Source: Plecoglossus altivelis
Taxonomy: Eukaryota > Chordata > Actinopteri > Osmeriformes > Plecoglossidae
Length of the DNA stretch: 64,000 nt
Assembly: GCA_036571765.1 (NCBI GenBank)
Contig: BROE01000001.1
Location: forward strand, 2,241,573 to 2,305,572
Reading direction: 5' to 3'
Part shown: one piece after another, positions 12,668 through 26,899 of the stretch
Layout of the letters: every line of letters starts with the position of its first letter
How positions within the stretch are numbered: position 1 is the stretch's first letter
Notes under the pieces: model-generated
Told to the model about the DNA's origin: nothing
What the model saw: only the letters and a program-made list of their open reading frames with translations
Databases searched by the model: none
Position numbers and translations under genes: made by a program

Positions 12668-13104
12668 TAACTAATACCATTACTGTACCAGAGCTAATAC
12701 TATGACTGTACCACAGTCTTTAACTAACAACATGACTGTACCAGAGTTTTTAACTAACAACATGACTGTACCAGAATCTTTAACTAACAGCATGACTGTA
12801 CCAGAGTCTTTAACTAATACCATGACTGTACCAGAATCTTTAACTAACAACATTACTGTACCAGAGTCTTTAACTAACAGCATGACTGTACCAGAGTCTT
12901 TAATACCATGACTGTACCAGAGTCTTTAACTAACAGCATGACTGTACCAGAGTCTTTAACTAACACCATGACTGTACCAGAGTCTTTAACTAATATCATT
13001 ACTGTACCAGAGCTAATACCACGACTGTACTCAAGTCTTTAACTAACACCATGACTGTACGTGTATCAGAGTCTTTCAGTAATACTATTACTGTACCAGA
13101 GTCT
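12668..13104. repeat. 30-bp minisatellite, about 14 units
   Basis: Tandem units built from CATGACTGTACCAGAGTC followed by TTTAACTAACA, period 30 with occasional shortened units (12693-12705 and 12900-12912). The multiple-of-three period keeps frames open on both strands, but the repeat has no gene context. Confidence 0.9.
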
Positions 13105-13501
13105 TCATAAGGGGAGGAGGCACAGATCGGCCTCTTTCTTTTATTAGTATTATTTCTGGCAGCTGGGCCGCGCACACTTCTGTGCAGCTCTGACCAGAGG
13201 TCTATACCCAGATGGCAGCAGCGCTACAACTGACGGCACAACAAACACTTCACTCAGCCTCTGGACTCTTGTACCGGGCTGGACTGGGGGGCTGGGAGCA
13301 GAGCCAAACAGCACACTACCTCTCACCCTCTAACCTCCCTGCTCCACTCCCAGCCCACAGAGTTCCTCCTCCAGCAGCCTGGGACGGCTCAATCCTCGCA
13401 CTGATTTACTGTCCTCCAGGCTCCTGTGGCTGCCAGGGCCTCAGTGAACAGAAGCTTTGAGGGCCTACAGACTGTAGAGGGATGCAGATATACTTCATCC
13501 C

Positions 13502-13521
13502 TATCTAGATAGAGAGAGAGA

Positions 13522-13601
<80 letters not shown>

Positions 13602-13603
13602 TA
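13502..13603. repeat. (GA)n(GATA)n compound microsatellite
   Basis: About 45 bases of GA dinucleotides run directly into about 50 bases of GATA tetranucleotides. Confidence 0.9.
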
Positions 13604-16600
13604 ACACAGATGCACAGATAGACACATAATATTGAATAAATAACGTTCCGCAAACATTCGAAAGTACATTCCAATCCAAAAATGCACTGATGATGTCTGT
13701 ACTGGTACGATGTCCCGTATGCGGTTTAACAATCAGATTTGTATCTAGATATGTATTTACTTGCTGTGGTATTTACAGCATTAGTGGACGGGAAGCTGAT
13801 CAACGTGCCATTCTGTGTGACCCTGTGAAGGACGTTGAGTCCACAGTCCAGTGGTGTTTGGAGTTGAGGCCATGTGTAGGGGCCAGGGCTCAGGTGCATG
13901 GCTGTGTGAAAGGCCTTTACAGTGCTCACTGTGTTCTGACTGTTGGCAGGGGCAAACACGAACCTGGCAGAGACCTGCTCTATCAAGAAAAAGCAGTCAA
14001 TAACAGGAACTCAATCATGACTGCCCCTGTTTCCGCTTTATACTGCATTCTGGGCTTCCTAGAGGGTGGAAGGCTGGCTGGCCTGCTGGCTGACAGGCTG
14101 GCTAGCTGAACACAGGCCAGCTGAACACTCCAGAATAGAGAAGCCTTAGTTGGCTCTTTTAGTCCACGCTCATTTGTACCTCGTTAAATGAGGTTTCTAC
14201 AACTGTTCCGATGATTCAGTTGCAACCTAGGGGAGCCAAACACGGCTACCAGAGTAGCCAAAAACGACTGAGGTCTAACTACGAGACAGGTTATTGGAAG
14301 ATTAGGCGGGGGGCCTCCGAGACACTTTAGATGAAGACTTATGAAGAACAGATCTGAGACCTGGGCACATGGAATGGTAGATCTAGAAGCCAAAGAGAGT
14401 CCCACTCCATGGAGTTCAGGATCTGAAGTAGGTAAACAACAGCTCAACTGCTACTGCTTACTGGAGCCTTTCTCTCCACGTGACCTGACTGAGTTGGCAC
14501 TTTGAATCCCACGCCAGCCAAGATGAGGGGGCATAAGTGTCCAGGAGCACATGGCACAAGCCAGCCTGCCATTATCTGCAAAGCCTGTCCACGCCATGAC
14601 ACATAGTCTGGGCGTGGTCGAGCGTCCATGGTTGGATTCCACAGACCCTGTCATCACCTGGTCCATGTTTAGTCTGGGTGTCAGTGTCTATCAGCTCAAA
14701 CTAACACCAAAATATCCCTCTTTCCCTACAGACAGGGAGGAAAACTGTCCCGTGAAAACAAGATCTGGGACGTTGTGTGACATGCCAGACATGTATCACA
14801 GACGGGATGAGCACTCAGCCACCTATATGTTTTTGGTGGGGGGGTATTTCATTTCAGAAAATATAATACTTGAACTCGGGTGAATTATACTCCTGCACAG
14901 AAAGTTCAGCATTTCTGGAAGTGATTTTAAGCTAAAGCAATGTATGCCACCAGTCCACAATCTCAATTTCCGCTCAAATTGCTGTTAAGAAATGACATCA
15001 AAGCGCCACCCTCTGGCAAGAGGCCTAACATGCAGCAGATTATGAGGTCTGGCCAGACTGATAGTCTCTGTTGTCCTTCGTGTTGCCTCCTACGCCACCT
15101 GCAAAGATTCACAACAAGTTCAGAGACTGAAGACGTCACAACTGAGATCAATGAAATTAAAACGAAATCACATCAAGTGAAAATGAGACACGCATTTGCA
15201 TACATCCACATCCTCACGCCCCCCCCAGCCTCTTCAATTCCATTTCAGAAAATCCCTCCTGACTTTTCGGTCTCACCTCTCGCACGCTCCGACCAGAGCC
15301 ACGGTTTCAGGACTAATTGAATAAGCGGCGACCCTGTGGACTACCTCTCCGTGGGACTGGGCTGGGATCTGAAAGAGCTCTCCTCCGAGGGCAAACGCTG
15401 CCAATTTACAGTCATTTCATGCTCTGCACTCCGGCACACAAGGGGCCTGCACGAGGCCACACACACCAGCAGAGGAGCGGTAATTTATGGGCTCTCAAAT
15501 CAGGCATGCTTTAAATTCTGCTCTTTTCTCTCTTATGAAATGCAGCTGTTAATTTTCCCTGCGATCCCTCGCTTCCCTCCCTCCATCCTTCTCTGAGACG
15601 AACAGACCCTGCAAAGGTGATTAATAACGGACAACTATCTTGACACGCCGGAATGAACATACTAACTCACTTTAACGGCAACTGCATGCTCAGGACATGC
15701 AGATCTTGCATGTAGTTAGGGTTAGAACGCTGAGAGAGTTATTGGGTACGTATCAGAGACTGATTACCGAGCAATCAACAAAGATATGCTGTTAAAAGCA
15801 GGAGGTGTGAAGCTAGGTTGCATTACATCTGATCAACTGAATCATTCGTCATCATTGATCTAAGTAGATGGTGCACAACAAGCTGGTTTTACCGTTCAAG
15901 GATGCATCAATGAAGTTTGCATTGAATCAGACTCTGGATTCTCCAAGTCAGCTTCTGGAGTCACCTCCGAGTCACCTCTCCCAGTCAGAACCTTACTGGC
16001 ATTCAGCCACAGCATCACTACATCAAATGAACAGCCCGAATCACCACCCTAATGATGCTTGCATCCATTATGTTCATTAGGCTCTTGCTGTGGACTGTTA
16101 GCCATTATGAAACTCTCTATTAACAGTCAGCCCATGTGGCCCATACTTATGGACAGAGTTCAGCCTTGCCATAAAGTCTATTTATAGTCATCTTGGTCAG
16201 TCGAACCTTGGCCAATACATCATGCTTTAGAAGCAAATGGATTTAGCAAGTCTGATTTAATGTCTGGGAGAAATGACTAATTGCCTTTGGATCACTCGAC
16301 TCAATCATTAGCAATAACAGCGCAGAGCACGGAATCACAAAAGATTTGATGTGATTTCACTCCATCAAACATAAACCTTTGCACTTATATACGTGCATTC
16401 CTGGATCCCCCTGTATCTTGGCTCCTTACCCTGTCTAGATCTCAAATTAGGGCGCTCTGTCCTTGACTAAAATATGAAATTCATAAGCATCCTCATCATA
16501 TTACAGCCCAGTTGTGGGGCTTTAGGGTTCAGAGGAGCCCTGTTCGACAGTGTGCGTTTTATTACACGCCTCAGTAATCCAGGAAAGGGAAAGCACATGT

Positions 16601-18035
16601 CCGGCTGAAATATGATCAATTTCAGGTTAGCTACGGATCGTTCCAACGTCCTAAAACCTTTCAATGAATCACACAGTCTCAGATGATTCCGGCAGAGTAG
16701 TTCTTTTTCAGGTGTTTTTCTGTACGGAGGATTCTTCTTGAGTGAGGAGTCTTATGCAGTTCAGCAGTTTGCGTCTGTGTGTCTCTTTCTAACTGACTAT
16801 TTGGACTGAGGCATCCTCTGTGGTGGTATATTTCTTTTTCCAGCAAGAGAGACAAGTATGTCATTAGTTTACCAGGCCTGCCAGTTCTGACAGGACTCCA
16901 GCAGGGAGTAGCTTCATTAGATACCTATATTTCCTGGTTGAGAGGGTTCCATCTTTGTCTTCCCCCCTTGGCGTATTAAACACAGAGACAAAACCCAGAT
17001 GACTGCTTTTGAATCTATCCAAACACTGACTAAGTACACTGCTTTGAATGTGGATTCTGAAAGAAAATAATGAAAAAGCCACTGGCGGAAAAATTGGTTC
17101 CCAAAGGACAATTTATCTGAGGAGAAGCAGCCTTCTGTCAAGCCTGGTCACGTTGGCATTTTCTGAGTATGTCCTGCTTTTGTTTGTTTGGAATATACAG
17201 TTTCACACCGCTGTAAGGGATTTTATACTTATTCAGAGTATTGGATTAGACCAACCTCACATGTGATGATGAGGCTGAGGATGGGGTAAATATAACGGGT
17301 ATACATTTGTACAGCGCTCAGCGACAGCTCCAGTTGCTAATCTTTTGTCTGCCTCCACCTCATCGATCTCCATCACCAGTGTCAGAAAGCCGGAAACCAA
17401 GCAGTGGTTCTGGACTCCAAGGCCAGAGTGGAACAGGCAATACTGCTTCAGCAGCACAAGGAACTGCACACAAAAAGGATTTGTAATAAAAGTCTGTTCA
17501 GGTAAATCACTTTTCAACCTGTCATCGCCAGCTAGGGTAATATTATTGGAAACAGGCGCTGCGTCTAAGATGTGATCGCTGGCTACTCATTCCATGGTTC
17601 AAGCCTGAGCACTGGTGAAACCCAGCGTTCTTTATAGATTATCTACAAAGTCCATTTAATTTGGTGGATATTTAAAAATCAATTTTTCCCAGTCAAATGA
17701 CAATAACATTTACCATCCTGTCCTATGTCGGAGGATGGACTAGCCAAAGTCAAAGATTTGCTGAGGAGTTGTCCAAATATGTCAATAAAAATACATGTTA
17801 ACAAGAGAGCCTACAGTGAATAAATAGCCTTTGTTTCTTGTTAATTACCTCCCCTTCTCAAACCCCAACCCACACACAACCCCACACCCATGCAAGCCCC
17901 CCCCCCCCCCATCCTTTAAACTGTTAGTCTCAGTGCAGTCCCCTCTGTGTGTGAGCACCGAATCTGGGGGCTTTAAAGGCTTTCCTCCTCCCTGGGCAGG
18001 CGGAAAAGACTGCTGACGGCACACTCTCATCCCTC
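13604..18035. other. Intergenic unique sequence, no gene seen
   Basis: A relatively repeat-poor 4.4 kb stretch. The longest frame, 139 codons at 13690-14109, has no recognisable domain and no splice context. The 15.6-17.5 kb part is unique and moderately AT-rich. It is the kind of DNA in which conserved noncoding elements could lie, but conservation cannot be judged from one sequence. Confidence 0.45.
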
Positions 18036-18235
18036 CTTCCCTCTCTCTCTCCTTTTCTCTCCCCCCTTCTCTCTCCTCCTCTCACTCTTTCTTGCTCTCT
18101 CTCTTCCTCTCGCATCTCTCCCCCTCTCTCTCCTCCTCTCTCTCTCTTGCTCTCTCTTTTGCTCTCTCTTTTGCTCTCTCTCTCTCTTGTTCTCTCTTGC
18201 TCTCTCTCTCTCCTTCTCTCTTTCTCTCTCTCCCC
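18036..18235. repeat. CT-rich pyrimidine tract
   Basis: About 200 bases of CTCTCT with CTTTTG and CTTGCT interruptions on the plus strand. It produces spurious Leu/Ser-rich and Arg/Glu-rich frames. Confidence 0.85.
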
Positions 18236-21200
18236 ATCCCTCCATCCCCCCGTGTCCTGTTTACTCTGCAGCCCTGCAGCCATGCCACCTCGGAGTCCCT
18301 CCAGACCACCAAGGTCCTGGCGGCTGCGTGGGATTGGCCAGTGGCGGGTCCTCGCTATGGGAACGGCAGGGAGAGGTGCCGGAGTGGGCGGAGGAGCGGC
18401 GTGGACGGTCACTTAGCGGTGTGGATGTTTTACGTGAAGGGCCGGACAGCCTGGCAGCCAGGCAGGGAAGCTATGATTAAACTGGACTGGTCTCTGACTT
18501 CCATTAAATGTGTTGAAGGCATAACACAGCACCGCATTGTGAAGTGAAGTGACCTCTGCTGGAACAGTAGGACCATACACACCTGTTCAAGTTTACCAAT
18601 AATATACAAGCTTCAATGGAGGAGTGATGTTATGCATTGAGCAATGTCACTCATCTACTCTGCCTGAAAGTCGCCAAAAGGAAAGTTAGATATTCAATTG
18701 TGTTTCTCAGTTACAAAATCACATTCTACAGACTTTTTCTACTTCTCTGAGTAAACCTTTTAAGTGGATCAGCCTCTCCATTCTGTGGGCAAAACTGTCC
18801 ATCCCTTCCGTCTTAAATGTCGTCTTGGTTGTGAATGTAATGGGATACATTATTTTTGACACTTTAGGAAAACAGCAGGTCGTGTTACACGAAATGGGTG
18901 TTTTTTCCACAGTTTTGGTCGCCCTCTGCTGGCTAGATTGTTCTCAGGCGCTTGTCAGCATTTTACAGAGCTTGAGTCTTTTAGTTTACCGCAAATGCGA
19001 CCACTGCAAACTTTTTTTTCGTCTATTTTTGCCTGTTAAAACATGGGTGGTCCTCCTTACTGTACCATGTTGAACTGGAACCATGTAGTAGGTAAGGAAA
19101 AAAGCAATGGAAAAAAACTCCTGTTGGGGTCATTCTGTCGTCAAGTCATCACAGCACACAACACTGGGCAAACAGAGTATGAAAACCTTGAGGACTTTCC
19201 TGACAGCGCTCATGGCCAGGACATTCTATTCTCCACCAGAATGGCTGCTATTGTGGGATCTTGAGAGAGAAGGCTTTCTGTTTTGGAAGAGTTGTCCTGG
19301 TTATGAAGTGTTTGAGGGTTGTTTGAGAAGAGGTGCCAGCCATCCAGACAGGGATGGGGAGAGGGTGCAGAGGCAGCCAGGAGTGTGTGTGTGTGTGTGT
19401 GGGGGAGGGGGGGGGAGTGGCTTGGTGGGGTGAGGTTGTTGTGGAGGTGCGGGGGTCGGGAGGGGAGGGGGAGGGGAGTTTGGCTGGAGGTCGGTGGGTG
19501 GGGGGGTTCGGGTTGCAGGTGCGGGCACATTAACCTCCTCACACAGCTACTCGGCACTAATTTCTGCTGAGTTTCTGGAAAATGAGTTTCTGTGTGAAGG
19601 CAATCAGGGGAGTGTTTCCCGCTCTGTGCTGATGTGTGCTCTGTGGGCCCCAAGGCCCCGATGGCCCCCGTCTGCCAGTGGGAGAAAGAGAGAGAAGGAG
19701 AGAGAACCGGAGAGCCAAAGAAAGTGAGCATGAGAAAAAGAGAGAAAGGCGACTGCTGAGAAAGTGCTAGGGCCCAAGGGGAGGCCAGGGGATGCGAGGG
19801 CCACGGGGAGGTCTGGAGGTCTGGTTTAAAACATGAAAATCCTGCCAGTGTTTTACATACTTCTCTAAGTACTGTAAAAGCAGCAACTGACACAGCCAGG
19901 GTCCCGCAGGGGTCTGTGTATTTGCTAGCGGACTTGTTCCAGACAAATCTCTTCTCTGCATTCCACCACGGCTACTGCCACCCCAAGCTACCAGACAGGA
20001 AGCTACCCTCCTCCGGCCGTTGCTGTGGTCATTCCCTCTCCTGGATGCTCTTGCCCAGACAAAGACAAATTGAGAGGGGGACATTTTTTTTAAGCTGCTA
20101 AAAATAAATGGTCACTTTCAGTGGGGGGAAAAAAAAGAAAAGGAGCAAAAACATTTGAGCCAACAAGACAAGCAGTCAATATGGTGTCTGAAACAAAGCC
20201 TGGGTCAGGCTGGGAAGGGCTTCTGGGTCCTGTGTGTTTGTGCAGGGGTCTTGAGGACTTCGACAGCAGCAGCAGGATGTGTGCGGGTCATTGTTTCTCA
20301 CTAATGCCTCCATGGCTTCCTCCTATCCCACGGGCCTCGTGGGCCTCCATGCCCGTGCACACACACACACACATACGCACGTAAGGGGCACCCGCATGCA
20401 CACGTGGCCACATGCATGATCATTTAGAGATTAACAGAGGAATATAAAGATATTACTACCTACAGTACATTTTTACAGAACCAAATGCAAGATGGAAAAA
20501 TATTACGGAGCTAAAATCCCATAACATTAAAGTTATTTTAGTTAGAAAACTAAAATATAAATACGAATATATATTTATGTACAGCTTTTCTTGTATTTGG
20601 AATCTTTTAAAATCTTAACAGTGATCCCTTTTTAAATTGCATTGGATAATTTCTTAGTTTTTAAAGTTGTGAAAGTGTAATATAGTACATGATACAGCTG
20701 TAAACCATTCTTATCATTTATTTAATTGGTTGAATCTTTTACTGATAAGGTAGAGGCTCAATGCCTCATCACTTAGTTCATTGCTTAATGCCTTTATGCA
20801 TTTATTAATTTATTGCAGATGTTAAATTATCATGTCGATGTTCTTTACATATTTTAAGCACATTCAGATAATGTTAATCATGAAATATTCTGGGAAAATG
20901 TTGTGACATACTGAAAAATAATAGGCGCATACATTTTCTTTTGCCATATAAGGATGTTGCAATTGACAAAAGCGTTACTTCATTCCATAGAAGTGATGGA
21001 CAAGGTAGATTGTTCTAACAATAATAAAACTGCTGTGAAACGGTATTTCCCGGTGGCTATAAATCCCTCTGGCCTACCAGTAACAGCACAGTCATCATCC
21101 AAAATGCCTCATACACCGTAAATCTTGTGTCTGTGCTGCCCCACAACACATAAAAGTCTCTTTCTTAAACAATCTCTTTGTGTGGTCAAGTGAATCTGGT

Positions 21201-21675
21201 CCTAAGAATGAACCACAGTGGTTCTGCTTCCTGTCTGCGCTGTCTAAAAGAAGGTTGGACTGGCCCTTTCTGACCAGAAATGCTGGTCCTAGAAAAGACT
21301 GGCGGTGAATCTTATCCCTGTCCTGACAAGACAGTGTGGCCAAAGATCAGTGATCCCATACAAGACCAACCGCTCTACTCCGCCCGCCCGCCCGCACCTC
21401 ACATCCCCACTCTCCTGCTCATCACTGGAAATAAGCTAATCGGGTTGGCCCAGGTTAATGTGTGACAGACTGCACATCTGGAACTAGCAGCAGAGGGTTA
21501 TCTGGCTGCAGAGGCGCAGGGCGCAGAGAGCTTCACCACATTCTGCAGTGCAAAGGTTGCATTCCCCCCATCACGCTGGGCTTCTTTACGCATCAACGAG
21601 GGACAAATTGGTCCGAGCGAGAAAACCAATGAAAACCACCCGAGCCTGACTGCTTCTTCTCCCGCTTCATCTCAG
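18236..21675. other. Intergenic, no gene seen
   Basis: Unique sequence with a G-rich stretch at 19380-19510 that creates a spurious frame of about 227 codons on the minus strand. From 20.4 to 21.0 kb it is strongly AT-rich. No splice-framed exon was recognised. Confidence 0.45.
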
Positions 21676-21688
21676 CGCTCTCTCTCAC

Positions 21689-21719
<31 letters not shown>

Positions 21720-21872
21720 CTGTCTCTCTCTGTCTCTGTCTCTCTCTCTCACTCTCTCTCTTACTCTCTCTGTCTCTCTCTCTCTCTCTGTCTCTCTCTG
21801 TCTCTCTCTCTGTCTCTCTCTCTCTCACTCTCTCTGTCACTCTCTTGCTCTCTCTCTGTCTCTCTCATCTGA
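21676..21872. repeat. CT/TGTCTC simple repeat
   Basis: CTCTCT alternating with CTGTCTCT words over about 195 bases. Confidence 0.85.
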
Positions 21873-22419
21873 CCCCGGCTCGTTCAGCGGCCGCTCCACC
21901 CTCCATGGTCCCAGATATTTGGAAAAATCTTCCCTCTCCCTGTCTGAGCTCCATTATGGGAAATCTTGACCCCGCTAGCAGCTAGCCACCTAGCTTGCCT
22001 TTAGGTGCCTTTGTGAAGGTGTTTGTGTTGGCTGCGGCGGCTGTTTTTTAAAGGTTTGGACAGAGAGCAGGCTGGGGGGCTGCTCGCCCCCCCCCACCCC
22101 CCACCCCACCTCCCAACCCCAGACTGTACAGTCCGACCGTAGAGAGACCAGGACCCAGCTCATCCATCACTCAGCATGCGGAGGGAGGACAGACCCTGTG
22201 GGTGGGATAGGAGGACACCACTGAGAGATGAATGTGTGTCTATACTGTACCGAGTGCGGGTGAAAGGGTGGCGCGGCCAAGGTAGAGGTACGTTGCCGGG
22301 CAGGGTTGTGGGGTGAGACGTCATTTACATGAAAGGGGGAAAAAAGGATACCGAATACGTTCTGCTGTCTAAGTTATCTGGAGGTTTTAAGTTCTTAAGT
22401 TCCCTTTCCTGACTACACA

Positions 22420-22692
22420 CAGACTGTACACACACACACACATACAGACTGCACACACATACAGACTGCACATACATACAGACTGTACACACACACAAAG
22501 ACTGCACACACACAGACTGTACACACACACAGACTGCACACACATACAGACTGTACACACACACACACAGACTGCACACACACACACACACACAGACTGT
22601 ACTCACATACACAGAGACTGCACACACACACACCGACAGTACGCACATACAGACTGCACACACACACTGTATACACACACACCATACACACA
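22420..22692. repeat. Compound CA repeat with ACAGACTG higher-order unit
   Basis: CA dinucleotide blocks separated at irregular intervals by AGACTGTA or AGACTGCA words. A higher-order minisatellite built on a CA core. Confidence 0.85.
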
Positions 22693-23731
22693 CAATCCCC
22701 CAGGCAGCTGATTGGTCTCCTCCTCGATCCTTCATTCGTCGACTCATTAGACTGAGCACCCAGGCCACGCAGTCCCAGACCCGTGTGTGAACCCCAGCAC
22801 ACTGTGCTTCCTGATGGATCACCACGCCTCTCCCTGCCACAGCGCTGCCCAGAGGCCTCTCAGCATGCCTGGCTGACTGAACAGAGACCCCGTGCAGGCC
22901 GAGGGGTGAGCCAAGGGGACGGGTAAATATAAGGCTGATGGAGGAGGCCCCTTTGTGGGAGAGGCTGGCCGGCGGTAGGGCCCAACCCGGGGATTATATG
23001 GAGCCGCACAGAGGAGCCAGCTGCAGGAGCCCTCTCAAATCATTAAAGGCTTCAGCAGGGCCATGTGATCAGTGCTCTGAAAACACTGGACACAGCAAGC
23101 CGCTGTGTTTCTCTTTTGACAACCAATCTGTGTGTGTGTGCGTGGGAGGCCCCTGTTTTCATTTCATAAGTCATGTTTGACCGTTTGCCGAAAAGCAGCA
23201 AGCTCATACAAAGTGCTGCATGTGTGTACTACACCACATTATTACGGATTTTTGCGGATGTAAGTTGATTTTTAAAATCCATCTTGCTAATCATGTTTTA
23301 ACAGAAATGGGCCCAGCTGCAATCAATAATAATTGCTTCTTGATCATTCGCTTGATCTACTCATGTGCATTACATCAGTAGAGCCAATGTCAGAACACTG
23401 AGGGATTTGGGAGACGTGATATCACAACGGAGAAAGACATCATGTTATCCAGGTGGAGAGTGATAGATGAGGGCGTCCAGAAAGGGTTAATTGAACAAGG
23501 CCATTGCACCTAGGTGACAAACGTCTGCAGTGTTAAAAACAGATCCGTCACCCAGCGTGTTTCCAACCACTGGACGCTGTGAAACGTGTACTGCCATTAA
23601 CTGAACATAAACGCGCTCTGTCTCTCCCACCCACCCTGCGTCCCCCACCCCCCCAACTCCAGCCACAAGCAAATCAGAACCACCTGCCCCCTGGGCCCTC
23701 ACAAACCCAGCTGGCCCTCTCTCCAGACCTC

Positions 23732-23946
23732 CATGGAGAGGAGAGGATAGGGGAGGAGGAGAGTGGGGAGGTGAGGAGAGAAGAGAAGAGGAGGGGAGGG
23801 GAGGGGAGAGGAGGGAAGGGGAGGAGAGAGGAGGAGAGTAGAGGAGGGAAGGGGAGAAGAGGAGGAGAGTAGTAGAGGAAAGGGAAGAAGAGAAGAAGAG
23901 TGGAGAAGAGAGGGGACGAGAGGAGTAGAGAGGAGAGGAGAGAGGA
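23732..23946. repeat. Purine tract of GGGGA/GGAGA words
   Basis: About 215 plus-strand bases composed almost wholly of G and A, with repeated GAGGGGAGG words and rare T. Strand-asymmetric low-complexity DNA. Confidence 0.85.
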
Positions 23947-24177
23947 GGTTTTACTTTGCGTCCACCCCAGCCTACCCTGGCCTCCCTTATGAGGCGAGCC
24001 AATATTTTTTAATTACGTACAGGAAACTCCTGTTACAAAGGACACTCTCCTAGTTGATCTGTGGGGAGGCTATGAGGGGTTTACGCTTGTGTTTCCCTCT
24101 CCCACGCACACACTCTGTCTTTCTCTCCAGCAAACATTGCTGAGGCTTGCTCTCTCCAAAGACACCCCCTTCTCCCT

Positions 24178-24225
24178 CTCCCTCCTCTCCCCCTCTCTCT
24201 CCCTTTCTCTCTCTCTCTCTCTGTC
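24178..24225. repeat. CT microsatellite
   Basis: CTCTCC words leading into a (CT)n run. Confidence 0.8.
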
Positions 24226-26899
24226 TGTATGTGTATGTGGGCGGTAGGCATGTAGATTGACAGGTTGCGGAGCATGCAACCCCAGGACTCAGGTCACTGC
24301 TGACAGCCTTCTTTCCCTGAGCCAAGACGTCACCTGGTCTCTCCAAGCACCTCCTCCCAAACCACCAGGCCTACCCTCCCCCATCACCCCTCACCACCCC
24401 CTGCCCTGCCAAAACAACCCCCCTGCCAGCTTCTGCAACAAGTAACCAGTCTATCCCCTCCCACCCACACCCACACACTCAGCAGCGTACTGGAGTTGGC
24501 CCCTAACAGTCACTGGGGGACCACAGGTCTGAACAGCTTGCTCATGTGCCCACCTCCTCCACAAATCCCTAGTCACATTGATGTCCAAGACTGTTTTTTT
24601 TCTATTCGGAAACGTGTTCAGAAGTCACAAACAAGGACGTGGAGGCAGACGTCCAGTCGGTAAGGTCCATTCTTTCTCTCCTTCCTAGGGTGGTCTCTAA
24701 CTGACAGGAACTCAGGCACTATTTGTTATCTTTAGGCTCAATAAGTCCATCTGGTTTTGATTTGGCAGCTCGAGATCGCCTCTGGAGATGTGGATAGAGG
24801 GGACTTAGAAGGGAGGGGGGGTTGTTCTCGTCTTAAATTGAATTTCTCACCCTTCCAGGTCTCCAGCTTCAGACCAGCGATGGGCTGGAGCCTGTCACAC
24901 AAAACTCCATTTAGCTCCCAGCCCTTGGGCTCTCCAACGCAACGCAGGAAGAAATTCTGGCAGAAATCAGTTTCACCTGTTCAGCCAAATGACTGCATGT
25001 TCAAAGTAATAAGAGCTATTAGCCTGATCTGATTCGCCCTGCCTGTGCTTGCAGTGGAGAAATAGCTGAACTCTCCCTGAACCATTTCTGACATAAAACT
25101 CTTTGTGTCTGATGAAACCATGTGTGAAAATAAACAAATAACAGACTAAACAAGGTTGTCAGTTCTTGGTGGGAAGAAAGAGGTAAATGGATAGTTACGG
25201 GTATTAGACTATTGATTACATCTCGAAGAAAATCTCCTTGTTTTCCAAGTCATTATCACACGTCCTCATCCACATAATATGGAAAAAATCTGAATTGCAT
25301 GATTTATTAGACAACAAGGGTAAATGAAGACAGAGGTGTCTTCAGAGATTCTGTATCCATAGCATTAAACTAACTACAGCCATGCTCCACAAAAATGATG
25401 TATCTACTGTGTAAAAGCTATGGATCATATTACTATAAAAAGGGATTTCATTTCTATTGCTGTAGACTCTGTGCTTCTCTTTCTTACAAGCCAGCAGCAG
25501 ATCACAGGAAGTAATAAACACGCCAGACCAGACTAATCAACTTAGAAAAAACACTGGGTACGTCACAGTTAACTACTGGGATATACACTGTCTATCTCAG
25601 GCAGTCCCCCTTAATTGTTTCTCATGATATCATGGAGACCTGCAGGCCTGTTGCTGCCTAGGGCGCAGTCTAAGTGTTGGAGCGTACAGGATTGATTGTT
25701 GTCATTTGATTATTTCTCCCTGTGTGGTACAGCCCTCAGCTAAAGCTGAATGCCAAGGCTGGCCCTTCCCAGGCAACATTTTCATAAGCCCAATTGAAAT
25801 CCTGATGATGGGAAAACAGACTGAGATAGCAGAAATGGATCAGAGGATAAGAAGGTGATTGTGGGGACTATGAGTTGGGCAGTGAGATCTAAGATAGCAT
25901 AAAGGACCTTAGACGTGTCTATCCCAGCCACCCAAAGGACATAGCCGGTCAACTATACAGAATCACAAGTATGCGTGCTCTCTGTTTTCCCTCTTCTCCC
26001 AATAGAAGACTCAAATTTGAATGTTGAAATATGTGTTCGCAATGAAGACATTGGCAAAAACATGTTTGCGTTGTGTGTCCTTCATGTTTGCACTCTCACA
26101 CTTTCTCCCAGGACCCTTCTCCCGTCTCTGTTTCTCAGCCCTTCTTCTGACCCTCTGGTAAAATCCCTTATTCCCACTTTTTCCCAACATAGCTCAGCTG
26201 AACCACCCCCACCCCCACCCCCGCACCACCCCTAGCACCACCCCCACACCAGCCCACAAACTCCAGTACTCGGTTTATTTTCTCAGGTGAACAAACTGTA
26301 TTGCACACACTGGCTCCCTCAGTTGCTTTTAATTAGGCTTCCAGAATCATCTGAGCTTTCCATCTTGAATGGATACACGTGTGTCTGGTGTGTGCGTGTC
26401 CTAGCTACCAAAACGACACGATTCGCAACGTGTAAATGTCCAACGTAGCAGCAACATTATAAGGAAGAAATGCTTGTGAGTCAGCCTGATACTTGACCAC
26501 TCGCAAATAACCTTTTCACCTTCAAAACACAGGTCATCGTGAACAAGGTTTGTTTTCATTCCAAGCTTAAATCGGAACAGATCTTTTTCAAGGGTTGGTT
26601 TCTTGAAATATTTCAAAAGTGAAATTCCATGGATGGATAAAGTGGATTCGCCAAGATCTTTGCCTTTGGGTATTATGGGGGCAAAGGTTTGAAGCTAATC
26701 CACACATCCCATATCATTCATCTCTCTAGGGTTCAGGACCCTCGTCTCTCTGTCCTTCCTAGTGTGAAGGCTGAGTGCTCACCAGGGACATGTTTGTTCT
26801 TTCTGGCACATTGCAATTGTTTAATGACAAACACATGCAGTCTTGTTTTCATATACTTTCATTAAGAGCAGAATGAGAGTAAATGATACCACAACATAC

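Larger units (their letters stand above)
22693..26890. other. Intergenic, no gene seen
   Basis: Apart from the purine tract at 23.7-23.9 kb and the CT tract near 24.2 kb this is unique sequence. C-rich patches at 24340-24480 and 26200-26250 break up the frames. No exon was recognised. Confidence 0.45.

Noticed and set aside
13690..14109. Plus-strand open frame of 139 codons containing CPVCGLTIRF
   Set aside because: One CxxC is not a zinc finger. No second pair of ligands, no splice context and no family resemblance.
18092..18547. Leu/Ser-rich frame resembling a membrane protein
   Set aside because: The hydrophobic part is the CT repeat read as Leu-Ser. The complementary frames read as Arg-Glu.
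19210..19893. Minus-strand open frame of 227 codons
   Set aside because: It passes through a G/C-rich low-complexity stretch (Pro/Thr/His). No recognisable domain, and no exon borders found.
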